NCBI RefSeq assembly: GCF_051020985.1
Contig: NW_027475140.1
Span: 2,480,001-2,544,000 of the forward strand
Reading direction: 5' to 3'
Length of the DNA: 64,000 nt
Source: Nomia melanderi
Lineage: Eukaryota > Arthropoda > Insecta > Hymenoptera > Halictidae
Shown one piece after another: positions 34,673 to 48,200 of this stretch. How positions within the stretch are numbered: the stretch's first letter is position 1; every line of letters starts with the position of its first letter. Below the pieces are notes generated by a model that had not been told where the DNA came from, did not search any database, and saw nothing but the letters and a program-made list of their open reading frames with translations. A program made the translations under genes and the position numbers.

Positions 34673-36077
34673 GCACTTTGATTTATTGCGCTATCTCTAA
34701 TAGCAGCCGAGATATCACCAGATATATATTGGATTTTACCCTGACCCTTAGTATCCGGCCCCATGAGTCGGTGGTTTTCTCGGTCCCTGGTGGACCGAGG
34801 TCGTTCCCGCTGCACTGATTCATGCGCAAGGGTCTAATACGGACAATGCACTTTGATTTATTGCGCTATCTCTAATAGCACCCGAGATATCACCAGATAT
34901 ATATTGGATTTTACCCTGACCTTGACAGTCCGGCCCCATGTGTCGGTGATTTTCTGGGTCCCTGGTGGTCCGAGGTCGTTCCTGCTGCCCAGATTCATGC
35001 GCCATGGCCTCCTACAGACAATGCACTTTGGTTTATTGCGCTATCTGTAATAGCGCCCGAGATATCACCAGATATATGCTGGATTATCACATGACCTTGG
35101 GTGACGGATTCCGAATATCTGTAATTTTCTCGGCCCCTGGTGGTCCGAGGTCGTTCCTGCTGCACAGATTCATTCGCCAGTGCCTCCTACAGGCAATGCA
35201 CTTTGATTTATTGCGCTATCTCTAATAGCAGCCGAGATATCACCAGATATATATTGGATTTTACCCTGATCCTTAGTATCCGGCACCATGAGTCGGTGGT
35301 TTTCTCGGTCCCTGGTGGACCGAGGTCGTTCCCGCTGCACTGATTCATGCGCAAGGGTCTAATACGGACAATGCACTTTGATTTATTGCGCTATCTCTAA
35401 TAGCACCCGAGATAGCGCCAGATCTATTTAGGATTTTCCCCTGACCCTGAGTGTCCGGCCCCGTGAGACGGTGGTTTTCTCGGCCCCTGGTGGTCCGAGG
35501 TCGTTCCCGCTGCCCAGATTCATGCGCCAGGGCCTCCTACAGACAATGCACTTTGGTTTATTGCGCTATCTCTAATAGCACCCGAGATATCACCAGATAT
35601 ATATTGGATTTTTCCCCGACCCTGAGTGTCCGGCCCCATGAGACGGTGGTTTTCTCGGCCCCTGGTGGTCCGAGGACGTTCCCGCTGCACAGACGCATGC
35701 GCCAGGGCCACCTACAGATAATTCACTTTGGTTTATTTCGCTATCTGTAATAGCACCCGAGATATCACCAGATATATGCTGGATTTTTACATGACCTTGG
35801 GTGACGGATTCCGAATATCTGTAATTTTTTCGGCCACTGGTGGTCCGAGGTTGTTCCTGCGGCACAGATTCATTCGCCAGTGCCTCCTACAGACAATGCA
35901 CTTTGATTTATTGCGCTATCTGCAATAGCACCCGAGATATCACCAGATATATGCTGGATTTTTACATGACCTTGGGTGACGGATTCCGAATATCTGTAAT
36001 TTTCTCGGCCACTGGTGGTCCGAGGTTGTTCCTGCGGCACAGATTCATTCGCTAGTGCCTCCTACAGACAATGCACT
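34673..36077. repeat. Monomer order C-D-B-C-F-A-A-B-B, copy 1
   Basis: In order: C at 34,673, D at 34,848, B (TTATCACATG) at 35,023, C with GATCCTTAGTATCCGGCACC at 35,198, F at 35,373, A at about 35,548, then B at 35,723 and 35,898, followed by A from 36,073. The A unit at 35,548 has TTCCCCGACC, AGACGCATGCGCC and GGGCCACCTACAG. The same succession occurs at 42,021-43,425 and 46,396-47,800, making it the clearest higher-order unit core in the window. Confidence 0.85.
35373..35547. repeat. Type F monomer, AGATCT subtype (copies at 42,721 and 47,096)
   Basis: GAGATAGCGCCAGATCTATTTAGG replaces the conserved GATATC segment with the same length. GATATC is lost and AGATCT (BglII site) appears at 35,420-35,425. 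The unit also has GGCCCCGTGAGACGG and GCTGCCCAGATTC. Confidence 0.88.
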
Positions 36078-36606
36078 TTGATTTATTGCGCTATCTGTAA
36101 TAGCACCCGAGATATCACCAGATATATACTGGATTTTCCCCTGACCCTGAGTGTCCGGCCCCATGATACGTTGGTTTACTCGGCCCCTGGTGGTCGGAAG
36201 TCGTTCCCGCTGGCCAGATTCATGCGCCAGGGCCTCCTACAGACAATGCACTTTGATTTATTGCGCTATCTGTAATAGCACCCGAGATATCACCAGATAT
36301 ATATTGGATTTTCCCCTGACCCTGAGTGTCCGGCCCCGTGAGTCGGTGGTTTTCTCGGCCCGTGGTGGTCCGAGGTCGTTTCCGCTGGCCAGATTCATGC
36401 GACAGGGCCTCCTACAGACAAGGCACTTTGATTTATTGCGCTATCTGTAATAGCACCCAAGATATCACCAGATATATATTGGATTTTCCCCTGACCCTGA
36501 GTGTCCGGCCCCTTGAGACTGTGGTTTTCTCGGCCCCTGGTGGTCCGAGGTCGTTCCCGCTGCCCAGATTCATGCGCCAGGGCCTCCTACAGACAATGCA
36601 CTTTGG

Positions 36607-37525
36607 TTTATTACGCTATCTCTAATAGCACCCGAGATATCACCAGATATTTGATGGATTTTTACATGACCTTGGGTGACGGATTCCGAATATCTGTAAT
36701 TTTCTCGGCCACTGGTGGTCCGAGGTCGTTCCGGCGGCACACATTCATTCGCAAGGGTCTCCTGCAGACAATGCACTTTGATTTATTGCGCTATCTGTAA
36801 TAGCACCCGAGATATCAGCAGATATATATTTGATTTTTCCCTGACCCTTAGTTTCCGGCCCCATGTGACTGTGGTTTTCTCGGCCCCTGGTGGTCCGAGG
36901 TCTTTCCTGCGGCACACATTCATTCGCAAGGGCCTCCTGCAGATAATTCACTTTGGTTTATTGCGCTATCTCTAATAGAACCCGAGATGTCACCAGATAT
37001 ATATTGGATTTTTCCCTGACCCTGAGTGTCCGGCTCCATGAGACGGTGGTTTTCTCGGCCACTGGTGGTCCGAGGTCGTTCCTGCGGCACAGATTCATTC
37101 GCCAGTGCCTCCTACAGACAATGCACTTTGATTTATTGCGCTATCTGTAATAGCACCCGAGATATCACCAGATATACATTGGATTATTCCCTGACCCTGA
37201 GTGTCCGGCCCCATGAGACGGTGGTTTTCTCGGCCCGTGGTGGTCCGAGGTCGTTCCCGCTGCACAGATTCATGCGGCATGGCCTCCTGCAGATAATTCA
37301 CTTTGGTTTATTGCGCTATCGCTAATAGCACCCGTGATATCACCAGAAATATATTGGATTTTACCCTGACCCTGAGTGTCCGGACCCATGAGACGGTGGT
37401 TTTCTCGGCCCCTGGTGGTCCGAGGTCGTTCGAGCTGCACAGATTCATTCGCCTGGGCCTCCTACAGACAATGCTCTTTGATTTATGGCGCTATCTGTAA
37501 TAGCACCCGAGATATCACCAGATAT
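36607..37525. repeat. Block related to 48,330-49,073, one monomer longer
   Basis: 36,607-36,846 matches 48,330-48,569 (offset 11,723), and 37,012-37,525 matches 48,560-49,073 (offset 11,548). The offsets differ by 175, so the right copy lacks one monomer, the one with TTAGTTTCCGG and ATGTGACTGTGG at about 36,840-37,015. Confidence 0.82.
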
Positions 37526-37647
37526 ATATTGGATTTTTCCCTGACCCTGAGTGTCCGGCGCCATGAGAAGGTGGTTTTCTCGGCCCCTGGTGGTCCGAGG
37601 TTGTTCCCGCTGCCCAGATTCATGCGCCAGTGCCTCCTACAGACAAT

Positions 37648-39047
37648 GCACTTTGATTTATTGCGCTATCTGTAATAGCACCCGAGATATCACCAGATAT
37701 ATGCTGGATTTTTACATGACCTTGGGTAACGGATTCCGAATATCTGTAATTTTCTCGGTCACTAGTGGCGCGAGGTCGTACCTGCGGCACAGATTCATTC
37801 GCCAGTGCCTCCTACAGACATTGCACTTTGATTTATTGCTCTATCTCTAATAGCACCCGAGATATCACCAGATATATATTGGATTATTCCCTGACCCTGA
37901 GTGTCCGGCCCCATGAGACGGTGGTTTTCTCGGCCCGTGGTGGTCCGAGGTCGTTTCCGCTGCACAGATTCATGCGGCATGGCCTCCTGCAGATAATTCA
38001 CTTTGGTTTATTGCGCTATCGCTAATAGCACCCGTGATATCACCAGAAATATATTGGATTTTCCCCTGACCCTGAGTGTCCGGACCCATGAGACGGTGGT
38101 TTTCTCGGCCCCTGGTGGTCCGAGGTCGTTCCCGCTGCCCAGATTCATGCGCCAGGGCCTCCTACAGTCAGTGCACTTTGGTTTATTGCGCTATCTGTAA
38201 TAGCATCCGAGATATCACCAGATATATATTGGATTTTCCCCTGACCCTGAGTGTCCGGACCCATGAGACGGTGGTTTTCTCGGCCCCTGGTGGTCCGAGG
38301 TCGTTCCCGCTGCACAGAATCATTCGCCTGGGCCTCCTGCATACAATTCACTTTGGTTTATTGCGCTATCTCTAATAGCACCCGAGATATCACCAGATAT
38401 ATATTGGATTTTCCCCTGTCCCTGAGTGTCCGGATCCATGAAACGGTGGTTTTCTCGGCCCCTGGTGGTCCGAGGTCGTTCCCGCTGCACAGATTCATGC
38501 GCCAGGGCCTCCTACAGACAAAGCACTTTGGTTTATTGCGCTATCTGTAATAGCACCCGAGATATCACCAGATATATGCTGGATTTTTACATGACCTTGG
38601 GTGACGGATTCCGAATATCTGTAATTTTTTCGGCCACTGGTGGTCCGAGGTTGTTCCTGCGGCACGGATTCATTCGCCAGTGCCTCCTACAGACAATGCA
38701 CTTTGATTTATTGCGCTATCTGTAATAGCACCCGAGATATCACCAGATATATATTGGATTTTTCCCTGACCCTGTGTGTCCGGCCCCATGAGACGTTGGT
38801 TTTCTCGGCCCCTGGTGGTCCGAGGTCGTTCCCGCTGCCCAGATTCATGCGCCAGGGCCTCCTACAGACAAAGCACTTTGGTTTATTGCGCTATCTCTAA
38901 TAGCACCCGAGATATCACCAGATATATGCTGGATTTTTACATGACCTTGGGTGACGGATTCCGAATATCTGTAATTTTCTCGGCCACTGGTGGTCCGAGG
39001 TTGTTCCTGCGGCACGGATTCATTCGCCAGTGCCTCCTACAGACAAT
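37648..39047. repeat. Type B monomers between higher-order copies 1 and 2
   Basis: Cores start at 37,728 (GGGTAACGG, then GGTCACTAGTGGCGCGAGG), 38,603 (TTTTTTCGGCCAC) and 38,953. The 38,603 and 38,953 units alternate with type A units, giving a local B-A-B-A order. Confidence 0.85.
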
Positions 39048-39814
39048 GCACTTTGATTTATTGCGCTATCTGTAATAGCACCCGAGATATCACCAGATAT
39101 ATATTGGATTTTCCCCTGACCCTGGGTGTCCGGCCCCATGAGACTGTGGTTTTCTCGGCCCCTGGTGGTCCGAGGTCGTTCCCGCTGCTCAGATTCATGC
39201 GCCAGGGCCTCCTACAGACAATGCACTTTGAATTGTTGCGCTATCTGTAATAGCACCCGAGATATCACCAGATATATATTGGTTTTTTCCCTGACCCTGA
39301 GCGTCCGGCCCCATGAGACGGTGGTTGTCTCGGCCCCTGGTGGTCGGAGGACGTTCCCGCTGCACATATGCATGCGCCAGGGCCTCCTACAGATAATTCA
39401 CTTTGGTTTATTTCGCTATCTCTAATAGCACCCAAGATATCACCAGATATATATTGGATTTTTCCCTGTCCTTGAGTGTCCGGCCACATGAGACGGTGGT
39501 TTTCTCAGCCCCTGGTAGTCCGAGGTCGTTCCCGCTGCACAGATTCATGCCCCAGGGCCTCCTGCAGATAATTCACATCGGTTTATTGCGCTATCTCTAA
39601 TAGCACCCGAGATATCACCAGATATATATTGGATTTTCCCCTGACCCTGGGTGTCCGGCCCCATGAGACTGTGGTTTTCTCGGCCCCTGGTGGTCCGAGG
39701 TCGTTCCCGCTGCTCAGATTCATGCGCCAGGGCCTCCTACAGACAATGGACTTTGATTTATTGCGCTATCTGTAATAGCCCCCGAGATATCACCCGATAT
39801 ATATTGGATTTTTC
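38054..39814. repeat. 10-monomer block, copy 1 (partner 50,477-52,237)
   Basis: Continuous match at an offset of 12,423 (71 x 175 minus 2). About five mismatches in 1.76 kb, for example TATTGGTTTTTTCCC against TATTGGATTTTTCCC. Markers are CAGTCAGTGCAC, TAGCATCCGAG, CAGAATCATTCGCC and GGATCCATGAAACGG. Confidence 0.9.
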
Positions 39815-41672
39815 CCTGTCCCTGAGTGTCCGGCCACATGAGACGGTGGTTTTCTCAGCCCCTGGTAGTCCGAGGTCGTTCCCGCTGCACAGATTCATGC
39901 CCCAGGGCCTCCTGCAGATAATTCACATCGGCTTATTGCGGTATCTCTAATAGCACCCGAGATATCAGCAGATATATATTGGATTTTTCCCTGACCCTGA
40001 GTGTCCGGCCCCATGTGTCGGTGGTTTTCTCGGCCCCTGGTGGGCCGAGGTCGCTCCCGCTGCACAGATTCATGCGCCAGGGCCCACTGCAGATAATTCA
40101 CTCTGGTTTAGTGCGCTATCTGTAAGAGCACCCGAGATATCACCAGATATATATTGGATTTTTCCCTGACCCTGAGTGTCCGGCCCCATGTGTCGGTGGT
40201 TTTCTCGGTCCCTGGTGGGCCGAGGTCGTTCCCGCTGCACAGATTCATGCGCCAGGGCCCGCTGCAGATAATTCAGTTTGGTTTAGTGCGGTATCTGTAA
40301 TAGCAGCCGAGATATCACCAGATATATATTGGATTTTACCCTGACCCTTAGTATCCGGCCCCATGGGTCGGTGGTTTTCTCGGTCCCTGGTGGACCGAGG
40401 TCGTTTCCGCTGCACAGATTCATGCGCAAGGGTCTAATACGGACAATGCACTTTGATTTATTGCGCTATCTCTAATAGCACCCGAGATATCACCAGATAT
40501 ATATTGGATTTTCCCCTGACCCTGGGTGTCCGGCCCCATGAGACTGTGGTTTTCTCGGCCCCTGGTGGTCCGAGGTCGTTCCCGCTGCTCAGATTCATGC
40601 GCCGGGGCCTCCTACAGACAATGCACTTTGAATTGTTGCGCTATCTGTAATAGCACCCGAGATATCACCAGATATATATTGGATTTTTCCCTGACCCTGA
40701 GTGTCCGGCCCCATGAGACGGTGGTTGTCTCGGCCCCTGGTGGTCGGAGGACGTTCCCGCTGCACAGATGCATGCGCCAGGGCCTCCTACAGATAATTCA
40801 CTTTGGTTTATTTCGCTATCTCTAATAGCACCCAAGATATCACCAGATATATATTGGATTTTTCCCTGTCCCTGAGTGTCCGGCCACATGAGACGGTGGT
40901 TTTCTCAGCCCCTGGTGGTCCGAGGTCGTTCCCGCTGCACAGATTCATGCCCCAGGGCCTCCTGCAGATAATTCACATCGGTTTATTGCGCTATCTCTAA
41001 TAGCACCCGAGATATCACCAGATATATATTGGATTTTTCCCTGACCCTGAGTGTCCGGCCCCATGGGACGTTGGTTTACTCGGCCCCTGGTGGTCGGAGG
41101 TCGTTCCCGCTGCACAGGTGCATGCGCCAGGGCCTCCTGCAGATATTACACTTTGGTTTATTGCGCTATCTCTAATAGCACCCGAGATATCACCAGAAAT
41201 ATATTGGATTTTCCCCTAACCCTGAGTGTCCGGCCCCATGAGACGGTGGTTTTCTTGGCCCCTGGTGGTCCGAGGTCGTTCGAGCTGCACAGATTCATGC
41301 GCCAGGGCCTCCTACACACAATGCATTTTGATTTATTGCGCTATCTGTAATAGCACCCGAGATATCACCAGATAAATATTGGATTTTTCCCTGACCCTGA
41401 GTGTCCGGCCCCATGAGACTGTGGTTTTCTCGGCCCCTGGTGGTCCGAGGTCCTTCCCGCTGGCCAGATACATGCGCCAGGGCCTCCTACAGACAATGCA
41501 CTTTGATTTATTGTGCTATCTGTAATAGCACCCGAGATATCACCAGATATATATTGGATTTTCCCCTGACCCTGAGTGTCCGGCCCCATGAGACTGTGGT
41601 TTTCTCGGCCCCTGGTGGTCCGAGGTCGTTCCCGCTGGCCAGATTCATGCGCCAGGGCATCCTACAGACAAT

Positions 41673-41845
41673 GAACTTTGATTTATTGCGCTATCTGTAA
41701 TAGCACACGAGATATCACCAGATATATGCTAAATTTAAATGACCTTGGGTGACGGATTCCGAATATCTGTAATTTTCTCGGCCACTGGTGGTCCGAGGTC
41801 GTTCCTGCGGCACAGATTCATTCGCCAGTGCCTCCTACAGACAAT
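41673..41845. repeat. 173 bp length-variant type B monomer (-2), copy 2
   Basis: Same GCTAAATTTAAATGACC as at 34,325; landmarks 41,678 to 41,851 are 173 apart. Confidence 0.88.
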
Positions 41846-43420
41846 GCACTTTGATTTATTGCGCTATCTCTAATAGCACCCGAGATATCACCAGATATAT
41901 GCTGGATTATCACATGACCTTGGGTGACGGATTCCGAATATCTGTAATTTTCTCGGCCCTTGGTGGTCCGAGGTCGTTCCTGCTGCACAGATTCATTCGC
42001 CAGTGCCTCCTACAGGCAATGCACTTTGATTTATTGCGCTATCTCTAATAGCAGCCGAGATATCACCAGATATATATTGGATTTTACCCTGACCCTTAGT
42101 ATCCGGCCCCATGTGTCGGTGGTTTTCTCGGTCCCTGGTGGACCGAGGTCGTTCCCGCTGCACTGATTCATGCGCAAAGGTCTAATACGGACAATGCACT
42201 TTGATTTATTGCGCTATCTCTAATAGCACCCGAGATATCACCAGATATATATTGGATTTTACCCTGACCTTGACAGTCCGGCCCCATGTGTCGGTGATTT
42301 TCTGGGTCCCTGGTGGTCCGAGGTCGTTCCTGCTGCCCAGATTCATGCGCCATGGCCTCCTACAGACAATGCACTTTGGTTTATTGCGCTATCTGTAATA
42401 GCACCCGAGATATCACCAGATATATGCTGGATTATCACATGACCTTGGGTGACGGATTCCGAATATCTGTAATTTTCTCGGCCCCTGGTGGACCGAGGTC
42501 GTTCCTGCTGCACAGATTCATTCGCCAGTGCCTCCTACAGGCAATGCACTTTGATTTATTGCGCTATCTCTAACAGCAGCCGAGATATCACCAGATATAT
42601 ATTGGATTTTACCCTGATCCTTAGTATCCGGCACCATGAGACGGTGGTTTTCTCGGTCCCTGGTGGACCGAGGTCGTTCCCGCTGCACTGATTCATGCGC
42701 AAGGGTCTAATACGGACAATGCACTTTGATTTATTGCGCTATCTCTAATAGCACCCGAGATAGCGCCAGATCTATTTAGGATTTTCCCCTGACCCTGAGT
42801 GTCCGGCCCCGTGAGACGGTGGTTTTCTCGGCCCCTGGTGGTCCGAGGTCGTTCCCGCTGCCCAGATTCATGCGCCAGGGCCTCCTACAGACAATGCACT
42901 TTGGTTTATTGCGCTATCTCTAATAGCACCCGAGATATCACCAGATATATATTGGATTTTTCCCCGACCCTGAGTGTCCGGCCCCATGAGACGGTGGTTT
43001 TCTCGGCCCCTGGTGGTCCGAGGACGTTCCCGCTGCACAGACGCATGCGCCAGGGCCACCTACAGATAATTCACTTTGGTTTATTTCGCTATCTGTAATA
43101 GCACCCGAGATATCACCAGATATATGCTGGATTTTTACATGACCTTGGGTGACGGATTCCGAATATCTGTAATTTTTTCGGCCACTGGTGGTCCGAGGTT
43201 GTTCCTGCGGCATAGATTCATTCGCCAGTGCCTCCTACAGACAATGCACTTTGATTTATTGCGCTATCTGTAATAGCACCCGAGATATCACCAGATATAT
43301 GCTGGATTTTTACATGACCTTGGGTGACGGATTCCGAATATCTGTAATTTTCTCGGCCACTGGTGGTCCGAGGTTGTTCCTGCGGCACAGATTCATTCGC
43401 TAGTGCCTCCTACAGACAAT
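41673..43420. repeat. Type B monomers in higher-order copy 2
   Basis: Cores start at 41,751 (173 bp unit with the two-base loss), 41,926 and 42,451 (TTATCACATG subtype), 43,151 and 43,326. The order C-D-B-C-F-A-A-B-B spans 42,021-43,425. Confidence 0.88.
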
Positions 43421-43834
43421 GCACTTTGATTTATTGCGCTATCTGTAATAGCACCCGAGATATCACCAGATATATACTGGATTTTCCCCTGACCCTGAGT
43501 GTCCGGCCCCATGAGACGTTGGTTTACTCGGCCCCTGGTGGTCGGAAGTCGTTCCCGCTGGCCAGATTCATGCGCCAGGGCCTCCTACAGACAATGCACT
43601 TTGATTTATTGCGCTATCTGTAATAGCACCCGAGATATCACCAGATATATATTGGATTTTCCCCTGACCCTGAGTGTCCGGCCCCGTGAGTCGGTGGTTT
43701 TCTCGGCCCGTGGTGGTCCGAGGTCGTTTCCGCTGGCCAGATTCATGCGACAGGGCCTCCTACAGACAAGGCACTTTGATTTATTGCGCTATCTGTAATA
43801 GCACCCAAGATATCACCAGATATATATTGGATTT

Positions 43835-45230
43835 TCCCCTGACCCTGAGTGTCCGGCCCCTTGAGACTGTGGTTTTCTCGGCCCCTGGTGGTCCGAGGTC
43901 GTTCCCGCTGCCCAGATTCATGCGCCAGGGCCTCCTACAGACAATGCACTTTGATTTATTGCGCTATCTGTAATAGCACCCGAGATATCACCAGATATAC
44001 ATTGGATTATTCCCTGACCCTGAGTGTCCGGCCCCATGAGACGGTGGTTTTCTCGGCCCGTGGTGGTCCGAGGTCGTTCCCGCTGCACAGATTCATGCGG
44101 CATGGCCTCCTGCAGATAATTCACTTTGGTTTATTGCGCTATCGCTAATAGCACCCGTGATATCACCAGAAATATATTGGATTTTACCCTGACCCTGAGT
44201 GTCCGGACCCATGAGACGGTGGTTTTCTCGGCCCCTGGTGGTCCGAGGTCGTTCGAGCTGCACAGATTCATTCGCCTGGGCCTCCTACAGACAATGCTCT
44301 TTGATTTATGGCGCTATCTGTAATAGCACCCGAGATATCACCAGATATATATTGGATTTTTCCCTGACCCTGAGTGTCCGGCCCAATGAGATGGTGGTTT
44401 ACTCGGCCCCTGGTGGTCGGAGGTCGTTCCCGCTGGCCAGATTCATTCGCCTGGGCCTTCTACAGACAATGCACTTTGATTTATTGCGCTATCTGTAATA
44501 GCACCCGAGATATCACCAGATATATATTGGATTTTTCCCTGACCCTGAGTGTCCGGCACCATGTGTCGGTGGTTTTCTCGGCCCCTGGTGATCCGAGGTC
44601 GTTCCCGCTGCACAGATTCATTCGCAAGGGCCTCCAGCAGACTATGCACTTTGATTTATTGCGCTATCTGTAATAGCACCCGAGATATCACCAGATATAT
44701 ATTTGATTTTCCCCTGACCCTGAGTGTCCGGCGCCATGAGAAGGTGGTTTTCTCGGCCCCTGGTGGTCCGAGGTTGTTCCCGCTGCCCAGATTCATGCGC
44801 CAGTGCCTCCTACAGACAATGCACTTTGATTTATTGCGCTATCTGTAATAGCACCCGAGATATCACCAGATATATGCTGGATTTTTACATGACCTTGGGT
44901 GACGGATTCCGAATATCTGTAATTTTCTCGGTCACTGGTGGCGCGAGGTCGTACCTGCGGCACAGATTCATTCGCCAGTGCCTCCTACAGACATTGCACT
45001 TTGATTTATTGCTCTATCTCTAATAGCACCCGAGATATCACCAGATATATATTGGATTATTCCCTGACCCTGAGTGTCCGGCCCCATGAGACGGTGGTTT
45101 TCTCGGCCCGTGGTGGTCCGAGGTCGTTTCCGCTGCACAGATTCATGCGCCATGGCCTCCTGCAGATAATTCACTTTGGTTTATTGCGCTATCTGTAATA
45201 GCACCCGTGATATCACCAGATATATATTGG
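43835..45230. repeat. 8-monomer block related to 48,560-49,780
   Basis: 43,970-44,350 matches 48,695-49,075 at an offset of 4,725; 44,525-45,230 matches 49,075-49,780 at an offset of 4,550. The right copy lacks the one monomer at about 44,350-44,525 (GGCCCAATGAGATGG); a relative of that monomer is present at 50,324-50,445. The type B unit at 44,821-44,995 has its core from 44,901 with GGTCACTGGTGGCGCGAGG. Confidence 0.82.
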
Positions 45231-48200
45231 ATTTTACCCTGACCCTTAGTATCCGGCCCCATGAGTCGGTGGTTTTCTCGGTCCCTGGTGGACCGAGGTC
45301 GTCTCCGCTGCACAGATTCATGCGCAAGGGTCTAATACGGACAATGCACTTTGATTTATTGCGCTATCTCTAATAGCACCCGAGATATCACCAGATATAT
45401 ATTGGATTTTCCCCTGACCCTGGGTGTCCGGCCCCATGAGACTGTGGTTTTCTCGGCCCCTGGTGGTCCGAGGTCGTTCCCGCTGCTCAGATTCATGCGC
45501 CGGGGCCTCCTACAGACAATGCACTTTGAATTGTTGCGCTATCTGTAATAGCACCCGAGATATCACCAGATATATATTGGATTTTTCCCTGACCCTGAGT
45601 GTCCGGCCCCATGAGACGGTGGTTGTCTCGGCCCCTGGTGGTCGGAGGACGTTCCCGCTGCACAGATGCATGCGCCAGGGCCTCCTACAGATAATTCACT
45701 TTGGTTTATTTCGCTATCTCTAATAGCACCCAAGATATCACCAGATATATATTGGATTTTTCCCTGTCCCTGAGTGTCCGGCCACATGAGACGGTGGTTT
45801 TCTCAGCCGCTGGTGGTCCGAGGTCGTTCCCGCTGCACAGATTCATGCCCCAGGGCCTCCTGCAGATAATTCACATCGGTTTATTGCGCTATCTCTAATA
45901 GCACCCGAGATATCACCAGATATATATTGGATTTTTCCCTGACCCTGAGTGTCCGGCCCCATGAGACGTTGGTTTACTCGGCCCCTGGTGGTCGGAGGTC
46001 GTTCCCGCTGCACAGGTGCATGCGCCAGGGCATCCTGCAGATATTACACTTTGGTTTATTGCGCTATCTCTAATAGCACCCGAGATATCACCAGAAATAT
46101 ATTGGATTTTCCCCTAACCCTGAGTGTCCGGCCCCATGAGTCGGTGGTTTTCTCGGTCCCTGGTGGACCGAGGTCGTTCCCGCTGCACTGATTCATGCGC
46201 AAGGGTCTAATACGGACAATGCACTTTGATTTATTGCGCTATCTCTAATAGCACCCGAGATATCACCAGATATATGCTGGATTATCACATGACCTTGGGT
46301 GACGGATTCCGAATATCTGTAATTTTCTCGGCCCTTGGTGGTCCGAGGTCGTTCCTGCTGCACAGATTCATTCGCCAGTGCCTCCTACAGGCAATGCACT
46401 TTGATTTATTGCGCTATCTCTAATAGCAGCCGAGATATCACCAGATATATATTGGATTTTACCCTGACCCTTAGTATCCGGCCCCATGAGTCGGTGGTTT
46501 TCTCGGTCCCTGGTGGACCGAGGTCGTTCCCGCTGCACTGATTCATGCGCAAGGGTCTAATACGGACAATGCACTTTGATTTATTGCGCTATCTCTAATA
46601 GCACCCGAGATATCACCAGATATATATTGGATTTTACCCTGACCTTGACAGTCCGGCCCCATGTGTCGGTGATTTTCTGGGTCCCTGGTGGTCCGAGGTC
46701 GTTCCTGCTGCCCAGATTCATGCGCCATGGCCTCCTACAGACAATGCACTTTGGTTTATTGCGCTATCTGTAATAGCACCCGAGATATCACCAGATATAT
46801 GCTGGATTATCACATGACCTTGGGTGACGGATTCCGAATATCTGTAATTTTCTCGGCCCCTGGTGGTCCGAGGTCGTTCCTGCTGCACAGATTCATTCGC
46901 CAGTGCCTCCTACAGGCAATGCACTTTGATTTATTGCGCTATCTCTAATAGCAGCCGAGATATCACCAGATATATATTGGATTTTACCCTGATCCTTAGT
47001 ATCCGGCACCATGAGTCGGTGGTTTTCTCGGTCCCTGGTGGACCGAGGTCGTTCCCGCTGCACTGATTCATGCGCAAGGGTCTAATACGGACAATGCACT
47101 TTGATTTATTGCGCTATCTCTAATAGCACCCGAGATAGCGCCAGATCTATTTAGGATTTTCCCCTGACCCTGAGTGTCCGGCCCCGTGAGACGGTGGTTT
47201 TCTCGGCCCCTGGTGGTCCGAGGTCGTTCCCGCTGCCCAGATTCATGCGCCAGGGCCTCCTACAGACAATGCACTTTGGTTTATTGCGCTATCTCTAATA
47301 GCACCCGAGATATCACCAGATATATATTGGATTTTTCCCCGACCCTGAGTGTCCGGCCCCATGAGACGGTGGTTTTCTCGGCCCCTGGTGGTCCGAGGAC
47401 GTTCCCGCTGCACAGACGCATGCGCCAGGGCCACCTACAGATAATTCACTTTGGTTTATTTCGCTATCTGTAATAGCACCCGAGATATCACCAGATATAT
47501 GCTGGATTTTTACATGACCTTGGGTGACGGATTCCGAATATCTGTAATTTTTTCGGCCACTGGTGGTCCGAGGTTGTTCCTGCGGCACAGATTCATTCGC
47601 CAGTGCCTCCTACAGACAATGCACTTTGATTTATTGCGCTATCTGTAATAGCACCCGAGATATCACCAGATATATGCTGGATTTTTACATGACCTTGGGT
47701 GACGGATTCCGAATATCTGTAATTTTCTCGGCCACTGGTGGTCCGAGGTTGTTCCTGCGGCACAGATTCATTCGCTAGTGCCTCCTACAGACAATGCACT
47801 TTGATTTATTGCGCTATCTGTAATAGCACCCGAGATATCACCAGATATATACTGGATTTTCCCCTGACCCTGAGTGTCCGGCCCCATGAGACGTTGGTTT
47901 ACTCGGCCCCTGGTGGTCGGAAGTCGTTCCCGCTGGCCAGATTCATGCGCCAGGGCCTCCTACAGACAATGCACTTTGATTTATTGCGCTATCTGTAATA
48001 GCACCCGAGATATCACCAGATATATATTGGATTTTCCCCTGACCCTGAGTGTCCGGCCCCGTGAGTCGGTGGTTTTCTCGGCCCGTGGTGGTCCGAGGTC
48101 GTTTCCGCTGGCCAGATTCATGCGACAGGGCCTCCTACAGACAAGGCACTTTGATTTATTGCGCTATCTGTAATAGCACCCAAGATATCACCAGATATAT

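Larger units (their letters stand above)
32590..36607. repeat. 23-monomer higher-order block, copy 1
   Basis: Matches 39,938-43,955 at a constant offset of 7,348 (42 x 175 minus 2, from the shared 173 bp unit). I count about 14 single-base differences right of 32,936 (roughly 99.6% identity over 3.7 kb), plus one patch of denser difference near 32,850-32,935. Part recurs in copy 3 at 45,215-48,330. It contains the monomer order C-D-B-C-F-A-A-B-B. Confidence 0.92.
34325..36772. repeat. Type B monomers in higher-order copy 1
   Basis: B cores start at 34,403 (short unit), 34,578 and 35,103 (TTATCACATG subtype), 35,803, 35,978 and 36,678. The last has ATATTTGATGGATTTTTACATG and CGGCGGCACACATTC. 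The units at 35,723 and 35,898 are a tandem pair, the second ending in CATTCGCTAGTGCC. Confidence 0.88.
39938..43955. repeat. 23-monomer higher-order block, copy 2
   Basis: Partner of 32,590-36,607. Differences include GATAAATATTGG near 41,370, AGCACACGAG near 41,703, GCGCAAAGGTC near 42,172, GTGGACCGAGG near 42,488 and CATAGATTC near 43,211. At 40,198-40,300 it follows a different parent (see findings). Confidence 0.92.

Noticed and set aside
36598..36772. Heat-shock or STAT-like site in the type B core (TTCCGAA)
   Set aside because: The half-site spacing is one base, not the two or three these factors need.
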